NCBI GenBank assembly: GCA_022457155.1
Contig: JAJGOT010000750.1
Span: 186,001-250,000 of the forward strand
Origin: Cladopsammia gracilis
Lineage: Eukaryota > Cnidaria > Anthozoa > Scleractinia > Dendrophylliidae
DNA length: 64,000 bases
Direction: 5' to 3'
The notes under the pieces were generated by a model. That model had not been told where the DNA came from and ran no database searches. It saw only the letters and a program-made list of their open reading frames with translations. Position numbers and translations under genes: made by a program. The stretch's first letter is position 1, and each line of letters begins with the position of its first letter. This document shows positions 27,160 to 38,566 of this stretch, in pieces.

Positions 27160-29690
27160 ATGGATCAAATGAAAGTTTCAGAACTAAGACAATTGGCTAG
27201 AGAAAGAAACATTCCTGGTCGTAGTTATGCAAGAAGAAGAGATGATTTATTACGCCTTTTGGATGGAGCTACATCCAATACTTTGGATGCACCAAATCCA
27301 TCAATTTCAACCCCAGTTCTTCAACGCACAACTTATCAACCACCCCCATCTCCTCAACCAAGAAGCTTCTTGAGGACGGTCCAAAACACCTTCAATGAAT
27401 GGTGGGAATGGTTGAAGCATGTGCCAGAGAATGTTTGGAGAAGAGCTTCAAGAATGATTTCCGATTTCCAACAAAGGGTTTCCAATCTTTATCAACAAGA
27501 TTTCAAAGTTAGTGAAGGACCATCAGCCTTGAAAAAGTTTGCAAGGCAATATATAATTGAAGGAAGAAGACGGTTGGCACCAGGAGACTATTTCCAGAGA
27601 GTTGCTTGTCAAGTCTTCAAACTCTTGAGCGAAAACAGAGGCACAAAAGTTAAGTTGATTCTTTCCTGTAGAATGAGCCGAAGAAATTTGAGGACTGGAG
27701 AAGTCATTGAAAGGGATGCTCCTTTTCATTCGGAGATAGAGATCAACTTGGAAGCAACGGATGAAAAAGCCCTTCTTAATGCAATGATTGCCATTGTTCT
27801 TGAAGCAATGGAAACGTTTCAAATGATGGGATCTAATTTGCAGTTTGAATATGTTAACCATCTTGAGATTCATTTTGTTGATTATTTACCACTTCACGGA
27901 AGTTCTTACATTAAACTTCCTCCAACACCTGCAAGCAAGAAGGCAATTATTAATATGAAAAATGAAGATGAAAAATGTTTCAAATGGAGTGTTACAAGGG
28001 CTCTTTATCCCGTTGAAAGCCATCCAGACAGAATTACTTTTGAATTAAGACTTAAATCACGTGAATTGAATTGGGAAGGAATTGAATTCCCAACAACTTT
28101 GAAACAAATCGATCATTTTGAGAAAATCAATCCAGATATTGCTGTTAATGTTCTTGGGTATGAATTGGATGTTTATCCCCTGAGGATTTCAATATTTAAA
28201 AGAGAACATAATATAGTATTACTTCTTCTTGAAAAGGATGGAATTCAGCACTATACAGTGGTAAAACGTTTAAGCCGTCTTCTTTCAGCTCAAGTCAACA
28301 ATCATCATGGTCGCAAAGAATTTTGTTTGCGTTGTCTCGATCACTTTTCCAATGAAAAAGCCTTGGAAACGCATGAAGAACTGTGTGGTAGCAATGAAGC
28401 TATCAAGATTGAAATGCCTAAAAAAGGTGATCTACTTCAATTCAAACATCATAACAGATCTATCAGAGTCCCCATTGCAATCTTTGCCGACTTTGAGGCA
28501 TGTAATGAACCTATAAGTCGTTTTGTACCGCAATCTGGAATGAGTTTCACAAATTCATTTCAAAAGCATAAGCCTTGTGGTTTTTGTTTCAAGGTTGTTC
28601 CCTTTAATGATTCAGTTTTAAATCTTGATCCTGTTCTTTACCGGGCTAAAACACCTGAAGATGATATTGCTCAAACAAACAAACTAATTGAAACAGTTCA
28701 AGACATTCATAGCAAGTTTGACAGCAGGAAGAAGATGATATTCACAAAAATAGATAAAGAGCGGTTTGAGAATGAAACTCTTTGTTGAATTTGCAAGGAA
28801 GAATTCACAGAGAACAACCCAAAAGTCCGTGATCATTGTCATTTCACAGGAAAGTTTCGAGGCGCAGCACATAACATATGCAATCTTCAATTCAGGAAAC
28901 CAACTTTCACTCCTGTGGTCTTTCATAACCTTGCTGGTTATGATGCACATCTGTTTGTGAAGAATCTTGGCAGAACACCTGGAGATATCGAATGTTTGCC
29001 AAATAATGAAGAAAAATATATTTCATTTTCAAAGTCTATTGTTGTTGGAGAATACATTAACAAGGATGGTAAAACGGTAAATATTACCCATGAATTGAGA
29101 TTCATTGATTCCATGAAATTCATGGCATCTTCACTTGATAATCTTTCAAAGAATTTGAAAGCACCAGGGATGGAAAAACTGAAAGAAACCAAGAAAGAAT
29201 TTGGTGACAAAACTGATCTTCTTTCAAGAAAAGGAGTCTATCCATATGATTATATGGATTCAATTAATAAATTCAATGAAACACAACTGACCACCAGAAG
29301 CATTCTATTCCTTGATTAATGAATCAGGGATATCTGACAAAATCTGGGAGAATACCATGATTTATATTTGAAAACAGATGTATTGTTGCTTGCAGATGTT
29401 TTCGAAGAGTGTAGAAATGTTTGCATGGAGAACTATGTACTTGATCCAGCTGGTATTACACAGCACCAGGTCTTTCCTTTGATGCTGGATTAAAGAAATC
29501 GGAAGCAAAGTTAGAATTGCTTAGTGATCCAGATATGGTTCTGTTTTTCGAGCATGGAATCAGAGGAGGAATTTCAATGATATCAAATCGTCATGGTCAA
29601 GCTAATAATCCATATATGGGTGAAAAATTCGACCCAAATCTGCCAACAAAATACATTCTGTATCTTGATGCCAATTCCCTATATTCTTAG
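27160..29690 (+). pseudogene. Polinton PolB (second lineage), N-terminal two thirds, truncated at motif A
   Basis: Starts at ATG 27160 in CTAAAATGG context with the SAP-like MKVSELRQLARERNIPGRSY. It continues through LEIHFVDYLPLHGSSYIKLP, KNEDEKCFKWSVTRAL, the finger CLRCLDHFSNEKALETHEELC, exonuclease I IFADFEA (~28480), TGA 28786-28788 at a conserved Trp before ICKEEF, the VRDHCHFTGKFRGAAH zinc block, exonuclease II NLAGYDAHLF and RKGVYPYDYMDS. After frame changes near 29290-29330 come [16 protein letters not shown] and YLDANSLYS at 29660-29690. There the gene ends abruptly in AT-rich repeat. The Cys-rich insertion of the 14374 polymerase is absent. Confidence 0.9.
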
Positions 29691-29732
29691 ATAATAAATA
29701 GATAGAAATAAATAGATAATAAATAAATAGAA

Positions 29733-29869
29733 TAGAGTGATTTTACTTCATCTGTGAAATAGTTAGTAGAATAGTACGCACTATTAGACTATAATTCCAT
29801 TGTTTCCTTTTGTTTAATTTGGACTATCACACACTATAGTGTTTCACAGATGAAGTAAAATCACTCTAA
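29733..29869. repeat. MITE with 26-bp terminal inverted repeats
   Basis: AGAGTGATTTTACTTCATCT (29734) and its complement ending at ~29868 bound a 135-bp element. It lies directly after the truncated PolB fragment and before repeat R1. Confidence 0.88.
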
Positions 29870-30571
29870 CTAGAACGACTATTTTCCGAATAAAATACAC
29901 TTGTTGCTTGTCAGAAATTGTCCGAGAAACTAATTTGAAAATCAAAATTGCAAAAATACACAAACATATTTGCAAAAGGCGATGCGAGTGAAGATAGAAC
30001 GGTACTATAAAATCAAAGTCTTGTTTTGTTTACATAAAATCGCTTTTCAACCTATGTAATGAATGAATAAACACATAAAAATGGACAACACAATCTTCTT
30101 TCGAAAAAAAATTATTCAAATCTCCATTAATTTATGTTCAAAAGCACTAGAATTAAGATTGACGAAGGCTATTTTTCAATTTTAGCAATTCTCAAAAACA
30201 GTATTACGCGACCGTCTGCACAGTACATTTTAGACCGTACAAACGATCACAAAAACAACTTTTTCTCCGTCTAGAATAACTAATACGACTACTTTCCGAA
30301 TAAAATACACTTGCTGCTTGTCAAAAATTGCCCGAGAAACTGATTTGAAAATCAAACTTGCAAAAAATACAAACATATTTGCATAAGGCGATGCGAGTGA
30401 AGATAGAACGGTACTATAAAATCAAAGTCTTGTTTTGTTTACATAAAATCGCTTTTCAACCTGTGTAATGAATGAACAAACACATAAAAATGGACAACAC
30501 AATCTTCTTTCGAAAAACATTATTCAAATCTTCATTAATTTATGTTTAAAAGCACTAGAATTAAGATTGAG
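29870..30571 (-). repeat. Two overlapping copies of dispersed repeat R1, offset 410 bp
   Basis: TTTCCGAATAAAATACACTT at 29882 and 30292 begins two copies that share GGCGATGCGAGTGAAGATAG, ACATAAAATCGCTTTTCAAC and ATGGACAACACAATCTTCTT. The segment between them includes the ACGCGACCGTCTGCACAGTA region. They are inverted relative to 18766 and 59500. No gene. Confidence 0.88.
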
Positions 30572-30925
30572 TGCATTTAATTAAATTAAGTGCATTTATT
30601 TCTCTATTGTTCCGCGCATTTCGCTTTCCCCACATAAGATTGTTTAGGTTTTCTTTACTGAGAATGCATGAACCTATGGACAACATGTTTTTTAAATAAA
30701 ATGTACTGGAACTTTATTTTAAAGTGATGCTTCTTTTGTGCTACAAGATTTCATCCAATCGTGAAACTCCAAAACAGTGGCCAAGAAAGGTTTCTAATTT
30801 TACATGTTTCCCACATAGAATTTTGGTTGTATTAAAACTCAGAATAGTTTTCACTAAAAGAAACCAATTAGTAAACTAGAGAGTACTGCCTAGTTCGTAC
30901 ATCGATTGTTACTTAAACTTGCAAT
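30572..30925. other. AT-rich stretch, nothing recognised
   Basis: No reading frame, repeat match or structural signal stands out on either strand. Confidence 0.5.
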
Positions 30926-31040
30926 TGTTTAATTTGCCTAATGTTACTGGAATTGTTCAAGAGCTGAATTGGTAGGGACGACTTTCAAGTTCAAATGATA
31001 AAGCAAGGAAAATTAACCGTCGTGTTTTCGCGTTCTCTAA

Positions 31041-31160
31041 GGCCCAGTTCAAACGTCGAACTTCACATGTGCCGAACCTAATGCAAATGAGCAAAATCTA
31101 TTGTTCTTGCTAATTTGCATTAAGTTCGGCACATGTGAAGTTCGACGTTTGAACTGGGCC
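31041..31160. repeat. 120-bp fold-back MITE, copy 1
   Basis: GGCCCAGTTCAAACGTCGAA and its complement form ~50-bp arms. It is nearly identical to 37799-37919, including the ACATGTGCCGAACCTAATGC part. Confidence 0.95.
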
Positions 31161-31179
31161 TAAAAAGCCCTAGACGTTG

Positions 31180-31561
31180 GCTGTGTTTTCACGAGGCGGT
31201 TTTTCTCGCTTAACATTCCTGTAGGTAATTTGTTTACTGACCGCGTTAAGCAGCTTAAAAAATGTATGCGTTTTCACGGACAGAACTTTATTCATTTTTC
31301 TTATACCATGCGCGATATATTTTCTTTTGTTAAAACAATAGAAAATTAGAACACAAAAGAACAACAATACAATGCCCTTCTTTGTTGTTTAATTGCCGAC
31401 AAGCTTAAGCGACCTGGTTTGGTGGCTTAAATTTAATGAGAATTCTATTGTAGTTCGCCAACTCGCTTAACTTTAAGCGAGTTGGACAAGCGACTGTTTT
31501 CACGAGATTTCCGACTGTCACTCGCTCAGCGACTTGAAAAATCGCTCGTGAAAACACGGCC
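31180..31561. repeat. 382-bp MITE with GTGTTTTCACGAG termini, copy 1
   Basis: CTGTGTTTTCACGAG at 31181 and CTCGTGAAAACACGGC at its end form short terminal inverted repeats. Internal direct and inverted copies of TTTTCACG and CTCGCTTAA occur. The same element is inverted at 57279-57662. Confidence 0.92.
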
Positions 31562-31861
31562 AATGTTGTTTTGCAGGGAACGGCAAAGAAATGTATCAAA
31601 CGCACGTGCAGAGGCATTGTTTTCGCTCATTAAACCTATTGTTTTGTGTTGCTCTCGCTGCTGTTGCCGTGAGACGGCAACGCGAAAGAAAACGTCATTG
31701 AATGAAAGAATTTGCGCACATCAGGGTTTCCGATTTAGTGGAAATGTCTTTTGTTCGGAAGGTTTTCTACCATTGTCTAAAACTTTCTGGTTTAACGCCG
31801 AAATTAAACGTTACTGTTTGTTACTTACAAAAGGCCCATTGTGCTTTGGAATTAACTTAGG

Positions 31862-32845
31862 CTCAACAAGGAAAAATAGCTTGTGAACTTCTGGGACAAT
31901 CGGGGTTTACCTCGGTGAAAGAACCTGTGACTTTTTCCTTTGTTTTTTACCTTTGTAGTATTGCATTCCCAGTTGACTCTATTGCTTTTATTTTGCTTTT
32001 GTTTTACGTCACTACGCGCTCGGTCATTATTTTTAAGAAGGCCGAGGAGCGAGGGCATTATCCGTTTTAATGCATCTTTTCATTGTTTTAGAACAAGCAA
32101 ACCAACGAGTTGCTGTGAAATTTTGCTCTTTAGTGACAGTAGTGATTGTCTAAATCCTGTAAAGATTGTGCAAGCATTTTAATCATTGTAATGGGAAAAA
32201 TCGAACTAAATTTCAATTTTGCCTTCGATTTTGTCGACGGCTTTAATGACTCCCTTGGCCGCTTTTGTTCTTACCGTTACAATAGGGTTTTCCGATTTAG
32301 CGGAAATAACGCGGAAACGGAAGACATTTTTCCGCTCATTACCCATGCGCGTAGCAGCATGAGGTAAGATTTCGGCTCCGTTTTTCTTGTTATTAGAACG
32401 ATTACGTATAACCCATGTTTTAGATGCTAATTAGATTTTTACATGCTAATGAGCCAAGCTGACTGAAAAACTCGAGGTGCGATAGATTCACACATTTTAC
32501 AAACCCCCAAAAGAAAGAAAACAAGATTTTCTTCGGAAGCCAAAAAAGGCTAAAACTTAGAGTAAGTGTTTTGCGAACAAGGGAAAATTATTTTGTTTCA
32601 AGTTGTTGCAACTGCACGCCTGATTTATTCGAGTGCTGATAGGGAAAAAATGTCCTCGATTGGCAAAATATATTCTTTAGGCATAGTTTTTAGCTAGTAA
32701 AATTTTGTCAGTTGAACCCAAGTCTCCAAAATATTCTGAAAATCAAATATCAGACATCATATCATGAATAATTTTTAATGAACTGAATTTTGGATTTAAA
32801 TTTGTACAACTTTTCCAGGGACTTTTCACGCTTGATTTACAGGTC
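31862..32845. other. Repeat-rich non-coding stretch
   Basis: No supported gene. TAGGGTTTTCCGATTTAGCG at 32284 is one of four copies of a candidate terminal motif, the others being at 31724, 35748 and 38747. CATGCGCGTAGCAGCATGAG at 32345 is repeated near 33724. Confidence 0.55.
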
Positions 32846-32901
32846 TTAGGCTTAGGGGTTAGGGTTAGGGGTTAGGGGTTAGGGTTAGGGGTTAGGGTTA
32901 G
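32846..32901. repeat. Telomere-like TTAGGG/TTAGGGG tract
   Basis: About eight consecutive TTAGGG or TTAGGGG units at 32850-32901. This is the animal-type telomere repeat in an internal position, with a gene fragment immediately downstream. Confidence 0.9.
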
Positions 32902-33235
32902 CCCAGACGGGGCACCGATTTTAACAGCCGTTAGAGCTGGGCAGATGCATTTACTCAATCCCAGAGAGAGACGAAGAGCGCGCAGATTCAACCGAGCATT
33001 GGCACGAAGACGCATTAAAGTTGAACACATCTTTAAAGAAGTAAAAACATACAAAGCAGTGGGTCAAATTTGGCGCCATCCATCTAATGCCTGTGTGCGT
33101 CGAACTGGCAACCTTCCTAGCCGAGAGGAGAGTTCGCTTTTTCCGGGCTATTTAATCGTCTTATGCCTTGCAAATAAACTGCGCCAAAAAGATGAAAGTG
33201 AGAAATTGGTTTTGTTTTCTTGGACACCTACATAG
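32902..33235 (+). pseudogene. C-terminal fragment of a DDE_Tnp_4-like transposase
   Basis: The frame from 32902 (PDGAPILTAV) through the ATG at 32945 to 33235 contains FNRALARRRIKVEHIFKEVK, the Asn-Arg...Arg-Ile-x-Val-Glu-His pattern of the last catalytic block of PIF/IS5-type transposases. The upstream catalytic Asp regions are absent. It starts right after the telomere-like tract. A transposon relic is the best reading; the exact superfamily is not settled. Confidence 0.55.
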
Positions 33236-33773
33236 ATCTGGTTTGTTGTCGTCAGCTATATCGGCCTTTCACGGCGTTACGAATACTTCGTATCATATCG
33301 ATAATAACGCCCGTTTGAAGTCTTCATAAAGTCCGGTGGCAAAAAAATGTAATGAAAAATGTTATTTTTTCTTTTCACTTCAAAACAAAATAAAAATCAT
33401 AACACTTTTTTTTTCCGATTTGAAAAATCAAAGCGTCAAAAATCAAAGTTGCGAATGCATTGTAGCGTGAATCACTTGAGCGTGAAACTTTTAAGTTTAA
33501 CAATAAAAAGTTGAAAATGAATTTAGACTTGAATATTCGCCTTTTATTTAGTAATCCTTTTGCTACCTATGTTATTGGCCCTTTCATGTGTTTTTAAAAA
33601 GCGTGAACCTAACCTACTGCTTCATTCTGCTTATCTCATATGGCCAGACTCATTAGCATATAAAAAACTCATTAGCATTTAAAACATGTTATACGAAATC
33701 GTTCTATTATTTTTATTATTACTCATGCGCGAAGCGGCATGAGGTAAGGTTTCGGTTCCGTTTTTCTTGTTAT
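33236..33773. other. Non-coding stretch, no supported gene
   Basis: AT-rich sequence with homopolymer runs. The CATGCGCGAAGCGGCATGAGG hairpin-like string at 33724 repeats the one at 32345. Confidence 0.5.
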
Positions 33774-34605
33774 TATTTTTATTTTCTGTGTCACGATTTT
33801 GCATGCAAATTTATGCACGCATATTTTAAATTGTGCACTTCCGGTTGACGTATATGCCATTTACACTTCCTGTTTGGTGACTTCCGGCTATTCTCACTTC
33901 CGGTAAAAGAGCGTTACTTAGGTGTCACGACAGAATCTCCTACAACTCTACATACATTACTATGTTCACGTTTGGTATATATAAGACTTAGAAGAATCAC
34001 TGACTTCATTGTGGTACAGCCTTCATGTCCACAACATTCAATAGTAAACAACGTGGTTTGCAGGAACGATGACTGAATGAAAGGAGTAACTCTTCTCCAT
34101 GTCGGACATCTTCTTATCATGTTTAAAATATATCATAAAATTTTCTTACGCATGCGCTTGAGTAAAGGTTGCTTGGAGCCTCTTGTTATTTTTATTTTTT
34201 GTGTCACGATTTTGCATGCAAATTTATGCACGCATATTTTAAATTGTACACTTCCGGTTCATAGCTTTGCCACTACACTTCCTGTTAAGTGACTTCCGGC
34301 TACCCTCACTTCCGGTAAAAGAGTGTTACTCAAGTGTCACGACAGTGTCTCCTACAACCCTACTTATATTAGCAATGTTCATGTTTGGTATATATAACAC
34401 TCAAAAGAATCATTCCCTTCATTGTGGTACAGCATTCATTTCCAAAACAATCAGTAGTAAACAACGAGGTTTGCGGGAACGATGACTGAATGAATGGAGT
34501 ACCTATACTCTTCGCCATGTCGGACATCTTCTTAACGTGTTTAAAAATATATCATAAAACTTACTTACGCATGCGCATGAGTAAAGGCTGCTAGGAGCCT
34601 CTTGT
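33774..34605. repeat. Two 413-bp tandem units with TATA-like and ETS-type motifs
   Basis: The unit runs from TGTGTCACGATTTTGCATGC (33787 and 34200) to GGAGCCTCTTGTT (~34186 and ~34605). Each unit holds three ACTTCCGG strings (the complement of the ETS site CCGGAAGT), a GGTATATATAA TATA-like box, and CATGTCGGACATCTTCTTA near its end. No ORF is conserved between the units. Confidence 0.9.
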
Positions 34606-35829
34606 TGAAAATGTAATTGAACCCACTTAATATGTCCATTAAATTTTAGGGAATAACTAGGAATAGCGAAGTGTTGGTATTATATCGAAGGAATGCAAAA
34701 TTTAAGTCCAAAACGTTATCATTGTCATTATCGCTTGAAACGGCGAATCTTGAACAATTGTTCGTTTCAAGTGTCTAGAGTTAAAGTGCATATGAAGTAA
34801 TTTTTTATTTTGTATTTTTTTGGAGGCTATTATATCTTTATTTCGAAATGATAAAAGAAATTTGTCAGAAAAAGATTTAAGGCCTCTTTTTTGCCGTCCA
34901 AAGTAGCACAATTTGCAGTAATAATGGCAGGCAAGCAAAATAATGATTCACAAATTCTCTGCCGATCATGATTTCTGAAAATTATAAAATTTTACTAGAT
35001 CATTGCTTTTTCTTCGTGCTTGTGTTATGTTCAATTTTCACGTACGACGCAAGCATAAATGCAAGCACAAGGATCAAAATATTTTGACCGTTGTTTTTGT
35101 ACTTGCGCTTATTAATTTCAAAACCGTCTTCACGGCGATTGTGCATGCGCCTTTTGGCTTGCGTTTGTGCTTGCATCGCCAGAAAAAAAAAACCTAGGAC
35201 TAACCAGCGCTTAACACTTTTAACTTCTTTACACAATCAAAGGCGCCTGTGAGCCAACCCGCGAATACGAAATGCTAACTGTTACGCAATATTGCGTTTT
35301 TTTGGAAATTAAATGTAACGGCTTTTGACGATCGCAGAAAAAAAAAACAGTATTATTAAACTTTTTCCGCATATCTACGTTGAAATAACAAAATTTCGCC
35401 TTGCTAATTTGCCAAATCTTAGGTAGTGTAGTGGGTAAATGAGGGGACAATAGAGCCGCAGGGAGCCGCAAGGAACCGAAGGACGTGAGGTCGATTCTCT
35501 TCGAGGACGGAATTTTTTTTTGCGCGGGGGGGGGGGGGGAGTGGATGGATCGATAACCATTTCCGATAACAATTACCGATAACCCGCTTGCGCGTATTCA
35601 TGAATTCACGAATTCAACAAAAGGAAGTTTCACGAATAAATTAAAGTGAAGCTTATGGAAATGTAATCTATCCAGCATCTTTCGTGAAATTGTAACAATA
35701 CATACACTATGTTAAGTTTATGTTCAATTAACGACGCGGAAAAAGTTGCTCCGTTTCCGCTAAATCGGAAAACCCTAATCAGTTTGGCGTTAGTTAGAAC
35801 TGATCAACGATGGCCTCGATGAAACGCTG
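34606..35829. other. Non-coding stretch with a G15 run
   Basis: No supported gene. A G run lies at 35525-35539. TTTCCGCTAAATCGGAAAAC at 35752 is an inverted copy of the 32284 motif. Confidence 0.5.
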
Positions 35830-36957
35830 TGATGCGCTGTGAAACGCCGTTTGTGATATTCTTTACTAGCCAAGTAGGATACTTTTTACAACAAGATGCG
35901 GATAAAGTTCTCAAGTTACCGCAAAATAGGAAAAAGGAATCAGGATGCAATCTTGGAAAAAACAGCTGCGGTTACACGTTGCCACTTTTACCTAGGTAAA
36001 TTCGAAAGAACAATAGCTGCTGCACGCTTAAGGTCGCGGGGGATACCTGGCAATGAATAAATTCATAAGGCAAAATTTTGGCAGGGGTATCACTTTGAAA
36101 AACGTTATATCGTAAAGGTTTGAAAGCCGGTTTCGCTAAAATTTAACAGAGATATTGGCGAATAATGGAAGTGCATAAGGATTGTTTTTATTGAAGGGAT
36201 CGCGCTTTGCGACAATGCTGTAAGCCACTAAAGTTATCTTTTCTTAAAACGTGGTTTTGTGTCCAAGTTTGCTTCTCGAGAAGAACACAAAGCAAGTTGA
36301 TTTCCCCACTCACTGATCCGTCAAAACGTCTATTGTGTCATATCTGACTCCGAATTTTTGATTTCATCTTTAATTAAAAGTTATTAGGTTTTAAAGGAGT
36401 AAAATTGTCCATGTTAGAATTTGAAGCCTCATATCTTCCCTTTGAAAGCCTATTTAAAAATTTTGAGTCAGATATGACAATCTACAATACACCTAGTTTA
36501 CCTCCTTGCAGTGTCAACTCATGAAATTCTCTATTCGCGCTGAATTCTTGGACACAAAATTGTTTGCTTTTACGCTTCCGAAGGCTTCCCGAGCAAACAC
36601 GAATGCAAAAAATATAAATGTATGGTAATTTTGCTAAATTTAATCCACGGGCTATTGTCAACACTTCATGCGGAAAGAACAATGCGTTAAAAAATAGTGT
36701 ATTTTACCAGACAGCGCTTTGCACGTGCAATTATTGATGCAGAAACATCACAGAGCCTGTTCGTCAATATTTCGCGCATTTTCGGTATCAGTCGTCGCAC
36801 TTCGTGCATACTCTTTTCATAAATGCATACTGATGAGCGGAAACTGTCCCCCGCGACCTTAAGCATGAAAGGGCTATTGTTAATTCAAATTTAGCGTGCA
36901 TAGGCTATTGTTTTTTCGAGTTTACCTAGGTAAAAGTTGAAACGTGTAACCGCAGTT
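35830..36957. mobile_element. Non-autonomous DNA transposon of about 1 kb in a duplicated host sequence
   Basis: CTGCGGTTACACGTTGCCAC (35964) with TTTACCTAGGTAAA is mirrored by TTTACCTAGGTAAAAGTTGA and GTAACCGCAG at 36927-36955. Inside, GCTTAAGGTCGCGGGGGA is mirrored by TCCCCCGCGACCTTAAGC. The left flank 35830-35960 is repeated at 38433-38566, where the sequence runs on without the element. Confidence 0.88.
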
Positions 36958-37237
36958 AATGTGAGCTGGCGAAGTGAAATTTAGTACACTTTTGAAACGT
37001 TTTAACTCTTACATGGCAAGGGTAAAAAGTTCCTTGACAGCAGCAGTAATAATCAGGAATTTGGGGATAAGTGCTTTGGATAAAAATAACCTAACAATAT
37101 AAGTCCGTCGGAGATACAGGACGTATGTTGTTGGTCCAGAGGGATCATTGTTCATTTTGTTGACACGTACATCAAAAGTGTTTGTCAGGGGTGTTGTGAG
37201 GACTGTGAGTGCTATCCGTGTTGGAATTTTTAATAGA
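36958..37237. other. Short non-coding stretch
   Basis: No gene or repeat match recognised between the 1-kb transposon and the small PolB relic. Confidence 0.4.
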
Positions 37238-37492
37238 TTATGCTGATGTTTTAAATTGAGAAGATTCTAGAAAATCACTGAGGTGGAACAGTAGGTCATT
37301 ATTGTGGTCATTGAGGTGGAACAGGAGGTTATTATTGCTTTCTTTTTTTGAAATAAAATGAAGTTTTATATACGATAAACCTTTTAAAGGTTTGTAATCT
37401 ACAGTATGAATTTCTAATGATAAATTCCTCTTTAAAATACCAACCGGAACCATTTTTTTTAATGATCTTTTTATGATCTGATTTCTTTGCAA
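37238..37492 (-). pseudogene. Small relic of a Polinton PolB N-terminal region
   Basis: An 84-codon frame contains LSLEIHTVDYKPLKGLSYIK, the same block as HLEIHFVDYLPLHGSSYIK in the 27160 copy and LELHLVDFKPLGGSTYIP in the 19003 copy. The rest (NNNLLFHLNDHNNDLLFHL) is a short internal duplication with no PolB similarity. Only the one block supports the call. Confidence 0.6.
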
Positions 37493-37798
37493 ATGTTAGC
37501 GCCAGGAATGTATTTTTTCTAGTTTTTCACGCTTCTACGTTTAGTTTTTCTCGTTAATTAGTTTCATTGTTTTTTGCCCTTTGTTTTACTTGCTATAATT
37601 ATTTCGCATATTGTATATATATCGCTAGCATGTAAATTTCTGGTCAGTGTGGGTTTGTCAAGATCTCGAGTTCTGTCCTGTTAGTTCGTTACTTCGTCGG
37701 TTCATCGCTTTTTGTTTGCTTGTCACAATCGTCTTGTAAGTTTCCAGTTTATTTCGATTTTGCTGTTTTTTTTTGTGCTTTCCTTGCCAGTTGCTTAA

Positions 37799-37919
37799 GG
37801 CCCAGTTCAAACGTCGAACTTCACATGTGCCGAACCTAATGCAAATGAGCAAGAACAATAGATTTTGCTCTTTTGCATTAGGTTCGGCACATGTGAAGTT
37901 CGACGTTTGAACTGGACCT
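37799..37919. repeat. 120-bp fold-back MITE, copy 2
   Basis: Same arms as 31041-31160 (GGCCCAGTTCAAACGTCGAA). The loop segment ACAATAGATTTTGCTC is inverted relative to copy 1. Confidence 0.95.
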
Positions 37920-38432
37920 AAGTTATCTTTTGTTTATTTCTGTATTTGTTAATTTCCTTTCAGTTACCGCACGCACTCAGTTGAAGTAACCCGTCTTCGG
38001 TTTGTTGAATTAAAATATGGGTAGTTCGCGCGTAAAAGCCTTTGTGACTTCAGCAAATTTTCAATAAAGAAAGATTTAGAAAAATTTAAAAAACAGAAAC
38101 AATTGTTACAAACATAAAACCATAATTTTCTTGATTAATCTTTCAAATAAAAAAATTTTCTTTATTGAAAATCGCTAATAAATGACAGAAAACTAAATCA
38201 TAGAAAAAAAAAACAGAAAATTAAAGTACTTGATGAAATTGAGCTATAATATGGAATCTCAGAAATATCTTAGAAAAAAGTATTTCTTGAATTCCGTTGA
38301 AAAAATATATTTCCCTAAATTACTTTCATGGATTTCATATAAAAATATACAAAAAAGTATTTAAACAGTAAATACTAGAAAATATCGGAAAAAAGTATTA
38401 AGGTAGGCTACAAGAAATACTCTCTCTACTAC
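37920..38432. other. AT-rich non-coding stretch
   Basis: Long A-rich runs and AAAAATAT strings. No supported gene. Confidence 0.5.
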
Positions 38433-38566
38433 TGTGATGCGCTGTGAAGCGCCGTTTGTGATATTCTTTACTGGCCAAGTAGGATACTTTTTACAACAAG
38501 ATGCGGATAAAGTTCTCAAGTTACCGCAAAATAGGAAAAAGGAATCAGGATGCAATCTTGAAAAAA
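38433..38566. repeat. Paralogous empty site of the 1-kb transposon
   Basis: GATGCGCTGTGAAGCGCCGT through GGATGCAATCTTGAAAAAAA matches 35830-35960 and continues as ATGTGAGCT, the string found after the transposon's right end at ~36958. The transposon is absent here. Confidence 0.85.

Larger units (their letters stand above)
30926..31860. repeat. Dispersed repeat R2 interrupted by two nested MITEs
   Basis: GTTTAATTTGCCTAATGT... (30926-31020) and GGGAACGGCAAAGAAATGTA (31577) through CAGAGGCATTGTTTTCG match an uninterrupted copy at 38800-39030. In this copy the two MITEs at 31041-31160 and 31180-31561 lie between the two matching halves. Confidence 0.8.

Noticed and set aside
16897..28788. TGA read as Trp (alternative genetic code)
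   Set aside because: TGA at 16897 and 28786 replaces Trp, but other stops in the same genes are TAA and TAG, the integrase TGA is not at a Trp, and intact genes use TGG.
32846..32901. Chromosome end
   Set aside because: The tract is only ~50 bp, mixes TTAGGG and TTAGGGG, and unique sequence continues on both sides.
35003..35236. Small frames with basic residues on both strands
   Set aside because: No domain, no splice context, and both strands are open over a low-complexity stretch.
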